A stretch of 9,056 nt of DNA from an uncultured Bacteroidales bacterium. GTDB lineage: Bacteria > Bacteroidota > Bacteroidia > Bacteroidales > Paludibacteraceae. The translations under genes and the position numbers were made by a program. Each line of letters opens with the position of its first letter. Positions within the stretch are counted from its first letter, which is position 1. The DNA is taken from the NCBI GenBank assembly GCA_903899865.1, contig CAIUKZ010000167.1, forward strand, positions 1 to 9,056, given 5' to 3'. The notes below the pieces were generated by a model. It did not search any database and was not told the DNA's origin. It saw only the letters and a program-made list of their open reading frames with translations. Shown here one piece after another: positions 6,023 to 9,056 of the stretch.

Positions 6023-7435
6023 ATGAAAACAAAATCTATCATTTTTAAGTCGGCTTTCATGTTGGCTTGTGTTTTAACAGTAGCTTCTTGTAAAACAAAA
6101 GAAGATCCAACTCCAACTCCAGCGGGTCCAAAGGCCACAACTCTTACTGCTGATATTCCTGCAGGTAGTACTCGTAGTCTTTCAGCTGATACAGTTTACA
6201 CGCTTGGAGCTCAAGTGCAAGTGTCAGGTACTATTAATATTGCTGCTGGTACTGTTATCAAAGGAGATAAAGCATCTAAAGCTGCACTTATCATCCTCCC
6301 AGGAGGAAAAATCAATGCTGTTGGTACAGCTACAAAACCTATTGTTTTCACTTCAGCAATGGCACCTGGCTTGCGTAATGCTGGTGATTGGGGTGGTATC
6401 ATCATTGTAGGTAAAGCTCCAGTAAATCAAACAACTGCCTCTGTAGAAGGACTTACACGTCCTGTGAATTTCGGTTTAGATCAAATCGCTGCAACAGAAC
6501 GTAAGGCTGACGACAACTCAGGAACACTTCAATATGTTCGTATCGAGTTTGCAGGTATTCCAATGCAACCAGACAAAGAAACGAATGGTTTGACTATGTG
6601 TGCTGTTGGTTCTGGTACTACTATTGACCACGTACAAGTTTCATATTGTGGTGACGATTCATTCGAATGGTTTGGTGGTAATGTAAATTGCAAATACCTT
6701 ATTGCTTACTTAGGACTTGATGATGAATTTGATACTGATTATGGTTATTCTGGTAACGTGCAATATGCTTTTGGACTTCGCAATCCTCGTATTGCTGACG
6801 TATCTACTTCAAATGGTTTTGAGTCTGATAATGATGGTGGTGGTACCACCGCTACGCCAAAAACAAGTGCAGTATTCTCCAATGTTACTTTGATTGGACC
6901 ATGGAAAAATTCTAAAGATGGTAATGTGAATAAACAATATGGTGCAGGTATGCACATCCGTCGTAACAGCTCTATCTCAGTTTTCAACTCAGTTTTTGCA
7001 GGATGGAATATTGGTTATGTGTTAGATGGTTCTTCTACTCTTACTAACGCAAAATCAGGTAGTTTAGCAATGGAAAATTGTTATCTAGTAGCTTCGAAAA
7101 TGGGTTCAGTATCTGCTACAAATACAGGAAATGGTGCATTTACAACCTCTGCAGTTGTAGATTCAATCTTCAAAATTTCTAACAAGTATTACGCAACAAA
7201 TGACACCTTGAAAATTGCAGGTTGTTTCTATGACGCAACTAAAGAGGGTGTAGCTGCTAATCCTACTTCTAACCTTCCTGGTGCTGGTTCTGCATTGTTG
7301 ACAGGTGCTAAATATACCAATACTAAGCTAGGTACTTTCTTTGATAAAACTCCTACTCATATTGGTGCATTCGGTACTACTGACTGGGCTAAAGAATCTT
7401 GGACTAACTGGGATCCACAAAACACAGTTTACTAG
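6023..7435 (+). CDS. Exported lipoprotein with predicted beta-helix fold
   Basis: The 470-residue protein has a lipoprotein signal peptide with lipobox VASC and lipidated C23, then charged KTKED and a Pro/Thr linker (24-37). The charged start may signal surface export, as in Bacteroidota lipoproteins. The rest is rich in Gly, Asn and beta-prone segments. GTINIAAGTVIKGD (69-82) and ALIILPGGKINAVGTATKPIVFTS (88-111) are typical of a large, poorly characterised Bacteroidota family often mislabelled as a multidrug transporter. Other landmarks are GDDSFEWFGGNVNCKYL (210-226), LDDEFDTDYGYSG (232-244) and ESDNDGGG (267-274), acidic clusters that might bind metal. There is no type IX secretion C-terminal domain. 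A right-handed beta-helix is likely; the substrate or ligand is unknown. The gene has an activator-type promoter and its own terminator. No TonB-dependent receptor lies beside it. Confidence 0.85.
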   Translation: MKTKSIIFKSAFMLACVLTVASCKTKEDPTPTPAGPKATTLTADIPAGSTRSLSADTVYTLGAQVQVSGTINIAAGTVIKGDKASKAALIILPGGKINAVGTATKPIVFTSAMAPGLRNAGDWGGIIIVGKAPVNQTTASVEGLTRPVNFGLDQIAATERKADDNSGTLQYVRIEFAGIPMQPDKETNGLTMCAVGSGTTIDHVQVSYCGDDSFEWFGGNVNCKYLIAYLGLDDEFDTDYGYSGNVQYAFGLRNPRIADVSTSNGFESDNDGGGTTATPKTSAVFSNVTLIGPWKNSKDGNVNKQYGAGMHIRRNSSISVFNSVFAGWNIGYVLDGSSTLTNAKSGSLAMENCYLVASKMGSVSATNTGNGAFTTSAVVDSIFKISNKYYATNDTLKIAGCFYDATKEGVAANPTSNLPGAGSALLTGAKYTNTKLGTFFDKTPTHIGAFGTTDWAKESWTNWDPQNTVY

Positions 7436-7464
7436 ATTTATCAATCAAGCTGAATTTAATATAT

Positions 7465-7499
7465 GGAGAGAGAGCAGAAATGCTTTCTCTCTATTTTTT
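7465..7499 (+). terminator. Rho-independent terminator after the lipoprotein gene
   Basis: A 12-bp stem (7465-7476 with 7481-7492, two G-T wobbles) closes a GAAA tetraloop and is followed by six T (7494-7499). It lies 29 nt after the stop codon, so the next gene is a separate unit. Confidence 0.9.
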
Positions 7500-7510
7500 A
7501 AATAAAACCA

Positions 7511-7540
7511 TTGCAAAATTGATAAAATTTATTATCTTTA
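7511..7540 (+). promoter_or_regulatory. Predicted promoter of the MORN repeat gene
   Basis: TTG (7511-7513) is followed after 19 nt by TATCTTTA (7533-7540), one mismatch from TAnnTTTG. The ATG is 22 nt downstream. Unlike the promoters before 6023 and 8271, spacing is normal and no 11-bp repeats are seen. Confidence 0.55.
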
Positions 7541-7562
7541 TGTGAACTAAAACACAATTACC

Positions 7563-8036
7563 ATGAGAAAAACAATATGCACCATCGCACTCACTTTTAT
7601 CATTACTTGGGGGTTTGCACAGCAACCATCTAATATCATTGAAAGTGATGGCCTGTTTTTTACTGACAACACTCAGACTGTTCTCTATTCAGGAGAGTAT
7701 AAAGAATTCTTTGAAAATGGAGAATTGAAACTTGAGATGAATATTCATCAAGGTAAGCCAGAGGGTTCGTACATCATCTATTTCAGCAATGGAAAACCAA
7801 ATGAGGTACGCTCCTACAAAAATGGAGAATTTCATGGCGTATGGAGAACTTATAACGAGTCTGGTGTGCTTGTAGCTGAAGCAACTTACAAAAGCAATAA
7901 AAAGGATGGCGTGTGGCGCGTATGGGATGACGCAGGAATTATGAGATACGAAATGCATTACACCAATAATGCAAAAACTGGAACTTGGTACATGTGGGAT
8001 GACAAAGGAAAATTAATTTCAGAAAAAGGATATTAA
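7563..8036 (+). CDS. Exported MORN_2 (YwqK-like) repeat protein
   Basis: The 157-residue protein has a Sec signal peptide with likely cleavage at GFA-QQ (after residue 19). About five MORN_2-type repeats of 21-25 residues follow. They start near Y42 and are built on the pattern G.W..(Y/W)...G.L..E..Y: YSGEYKEFFENGELKLE (42-58), GSYIIYFSNGKP (68-79), GVWRTYNESGVLVAEATY (92-109), GVWRVWDDAGIMRYEMHY (116-133) and GTWYMWDDKGKLISEKGY (140-157). Relatives are often named YwqK-family antitoxins, but no toxin gene lies nearby and the signal peptide argues for a periplasmic or surface location. Such repeats usually form extended beta-hairpin sheets; the partner is unknown. It has its own promoter. No clear terminator lies between it and the gene at 8271. 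Confidence 0.88.
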   Translation: MRKTICTIALTFIITWGFAQQPSNIIESDGLFFTDNTQTVLYSGEYKEFFENGELKLEMNIHQGKPEGSYIIYFSNGKPNEVRSYKNGEFHGVWRTYNESGVLVAEATYKSNKKDGVWRVWDDAGIMRYEMHYTNNAKTGTWYMWDDKGKLISEKGY

Positions 8037-8171
8037 TACTATTGGACATAAAAAATCCAGACATGCAGCAAGGCCATCCTAGGCTCTTTCCAAAACCAAA
8101 ACACTCATAACAAGCAACATAATATCAAATCAAACACCAAACTAATTTCAAACACCATTCAATGAAACGTT

Positions 8172-8226
8172 TTGTAATCATTTTGAAACATTTATTTATT
8201 CTGTTTGAAACACAATTGAAACATGA
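8172..8226 (+). promoter_or_regulatory. 11-bp-period TTGAAACA array upstream of the small carboxypeptidase-like gene
   Basis: In 11-bp steps the units are TTGTAATCATT (8172), TTGAAACATTT (8183), a degenerate unit (8194), TTGAAACACAA (8205) and TTGAAACATGA (8216). A further GAAACG at 8164 sits nearly in phase. The first two units are identical to 5888-5909. The array ends 6 nt before the -7 box at 8233, the same register as upstream of 6023, with the shared block one unit (11 bp) closer. This layout fits tandem binding by an OmpR/PhoB-type activator; the regulator is not in the window. Confidence 0.65.
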
Positions 8227-8232
8227 AAGGCA

Positions 8233-8240
8233 TTACTTTG
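8233..8240 (+). promoter_or_regulatory. Predicted -7 promoter box of the 8271 gene
   Basis: TTACTTTG is one mismatch from TAnnTTTG and identical to the box of the SUMT operon. No TTG stands at the normal -33 distance: the nearest two are 14 and 25 nt upstream, both inside the TTGAAACA array. This suggests an activator-dependent promoter. The ATG is 31 nt downstream. Confidence 0.55.
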
Positions 8241-8270
8241 TAGCAAATTAATAATTAAAAAAATTGCTAT

Positions 8271-8612
8271 ATGAAAGCTATATTGTTTTGTATTGTTTCG
8301 ATGTTTGTTTTTTCATCAGTAGTACTTGCAGAAAATAACACCGTAGAATCTGCAATTACCACAGTATCTGACAATTCAACCGTATTAAAAGGATCTGTAG
8401 TAGATAAAAACACCAAAGAATCACTTGCGGGTGTTGTAATTACTGCTAACGGCAAAAAAGTGTACACCGATCTTGATGGTAACTTTTCAATATCAAATCT
8501 TTGCAAAGGCAACTGCAAAGTAGTAGTAAAATTAATTTCTTACCAAGATCAAACAATTGAAGTAGACATGAATTCTACTCAAGACTTACAAATAAAACTA
8601 CAAGCGAGATAA
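8271..8612 (+). CDS. Small exported protein with a stand-alone carboxypeptidase-regulatory-like domain
   Basis: The 113-residue protein has a Sec signal peptide with likely cleavage at VLA-EN (after residue 20), a short Ser/Thr/Asn-rich linker, and one carboxypeptidase D regulatory-like domain (about 38-112). The domain signature is LKGSVVDKNTKESLAGVVI (39-57), VYTDLDGNFSISNL (64-77) and KLISYQDQTIEV (87-98). This beta-sandwich domain normally sits at the N-terminus of TonB-dependent outer-membrane receptors; here nothing follows it. The frame closes cleanly and a perfect terminator follows, so it is not a truncated receptor in this window. Two cysteines (C78, C82) occupy the turn where Pro/Gly are usual and might form a disulfide in the periplasm. 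Its promoter shares the 11-bp repeat array with the lipoprotein gene at 6023, which suggests a joint function. The role is unknown. Confidence 0.85.
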   Translation: MKAILFCIVSMFVFSSVVLAENNTVESAITTVSDNSTVLKGSVVDKNTKESLAGVVITANGKKVYTDLDGNFSISNLCKGNCKVVVKLISYQDQTIEVDMNSTQDLQIKLQAR

Positions 8613-8628
8613 AATTTTCATTACGTCT

Positions 8629-8672
8629 ACAAAAGAGTGGGGCTGTCAAAATTGACAGCCCCACTCTTTTGT
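8629..8672. terminator. Perfect 21-bp hairpin terminator after the 8271 gene
   Basis: The arms 8629-8649 and 8652-8672 are exact reverse complements separated by AA. The G/C core GTGGGGCTGTC is flanked by AAAAGA / TCTTTT, giving a T-rich tract on either strand. It starts 17 nt after the stop codon and can act in both directions, also shielding against transcription from the right. Confidence 0.92.
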
Positions 8673-9056
8673 TAGAATAGAACTCAGAACGCAGATGGGA
8701 AACTCACAATCAGAAGCACAACTTTTCCACTTCCACACGGGATTATAAAAGAAACTATATTGTAAAGATGATGCCAAAAAACGATGAAAAGTAACACTTC
8801 ACCTTCAAGTCAATCTAAACAACCTAAAGTCAACACAATACAAATATTGGCTTTATAACGTTTAGGGTGGATACTTTTTCTAAACACAAAAGAACACATC
8901 GTTAAACACCAATTTTGAATTTTATTTTTAGGATGATTTTTTCGAGCACATAGAAATAAAACTGCGTTTTATTGTCTTGTGAGTCATATAATACCGTTTG
9001 CACAAACAATATAGTCCAATTTCGACTTCATCTCATTGATACTATTTGTTTGAAGC
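8673..9056. other. Gene-free right end
   Basis: No reading frame of convincing length or composition is seen in these 384 nt. Apart from the repeat copy at 8882-8973 there is only AT-rich sequence, plus GGGTGGAT (8865-8872), a possible outer part of the same repeat, and a small GTTTG/CAAAC dyad (8996-9007). The next gene must start beyond the window. Confidence 0.6.
8882..8973 (+). repeat. Dispersed intergenic repeat, copy 2
   Basis: This is the second copy of the element at 1-94, in the same orientation. It shares AAACACAA at the left, scattered AT-rich matches in the middle, and an identical 27-nt block at 8947-8973 with the hairpin AATAAAAC-TGC-GTTTTATT (8955-8973). After 8973 the two copies no longer match. 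It is likely one of many genomic copies of a REP/MITE-like family. Confidence 0.7.

Noticed and set aside
7563..8036. Antitoxin of a toxin-antitoxin pair, as the YwqK family is often labelled
   Set aside because: The protein has a signal peptide and no toxin gene is adjacent, so an antitoxin role is not supported.
8271..8612. Truncated TonB-dependent receptor pseudogene
   Set aside because: The frame ends cleanly after a full domain, and a perfect terminator follows within 17 nt. No plug or barrel remnants are seen in any frame downstream.
8629..8672. Perfect palindrome as a mobile-element end
   Set aside because: Its position 17 nt after a stop codon, G/C core and T-rich flank fit a bidirectional terminator better, and no partner copy is seen.

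Overview
The window looks like a chromosomal segment of an AT-rich member of the Bacteroidota, probably from the Chitinophagales/Sphingobacteriales side, although the genus cannot be fixed. The evidence is the -7 promoter boxes of TAnnTTTG type, start codons without Shine-Dalgarno sequences, a lipoprotein with a charged start after the lipobox, a carboxypeptidase-regulatory-like domain and MORN_2 repeats in exported proteins, and intergenic repeats of kinds common in this phylum (CCCGTAGGG palindromes, CACATAG ends, CACAAAAG tracts, 7-bp tandem arrays).

Left part (1-1637). Positions 1-496 hold no gene. They carry a nest of repeats: a direct-repeat copy at 1-94, a 62-nt imperfect inverted repeat at 125-273, and an end-like segment at 357-385. 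A minus-strand terminator at 436-468 serves a Bax-inhibitor-1 family membrane protein (497-1180), which has its own promoter. The 457-nt gap up to cysH contains a perfect 33-nt inverted repeat and two hairpins.

Middle (1638-5735). A minus-strand assimilatory sulfate operon runs SUMT/cobA -> cysD -> cysN -> cysH. CysD and CysN make adenylylsulfate (APS). The cysH product has the CC...CxxC iron-sulfur ligands of APS reductases, so no APS kinase is needed and none is present. SUMT makes the siroheme precursor that sulfite reductase needs; the sulfite reductase itself is not in the window. Each gap inside the operon is filled by a different repeat class. The 7-bp array between SUMT and cysD supplies the last codons and the stop of SUMT.

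Right part (5736-9056). Three plus-strand genes encode exported proteins: a probable beta-helix lipoprotein (6023-7435), a MORN_2 repeat protein (7563-8036) and a small stand-alone carboxypeptidase-regulatory-like protein (8271-8612). The first and third have upstream arrays of 11-bp repeats built on TTGAAACA, in the same register to the -7 box and sharing an identical 22-nt block. This resembles the site of an OmpR/PhoB-type response regulator and suggests co-regulation. It is the most interesting signal in the window. Strong terminators follow the first and third of these genes. The window ends in a second copy (8882-8973) of the repeat that opens it.

I found no RNA gene, CRISPR array, transposase or prophage gene. 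Most of the coding content is ordinary core metabolism. The novelty lies in the regulatory array and the repeats.
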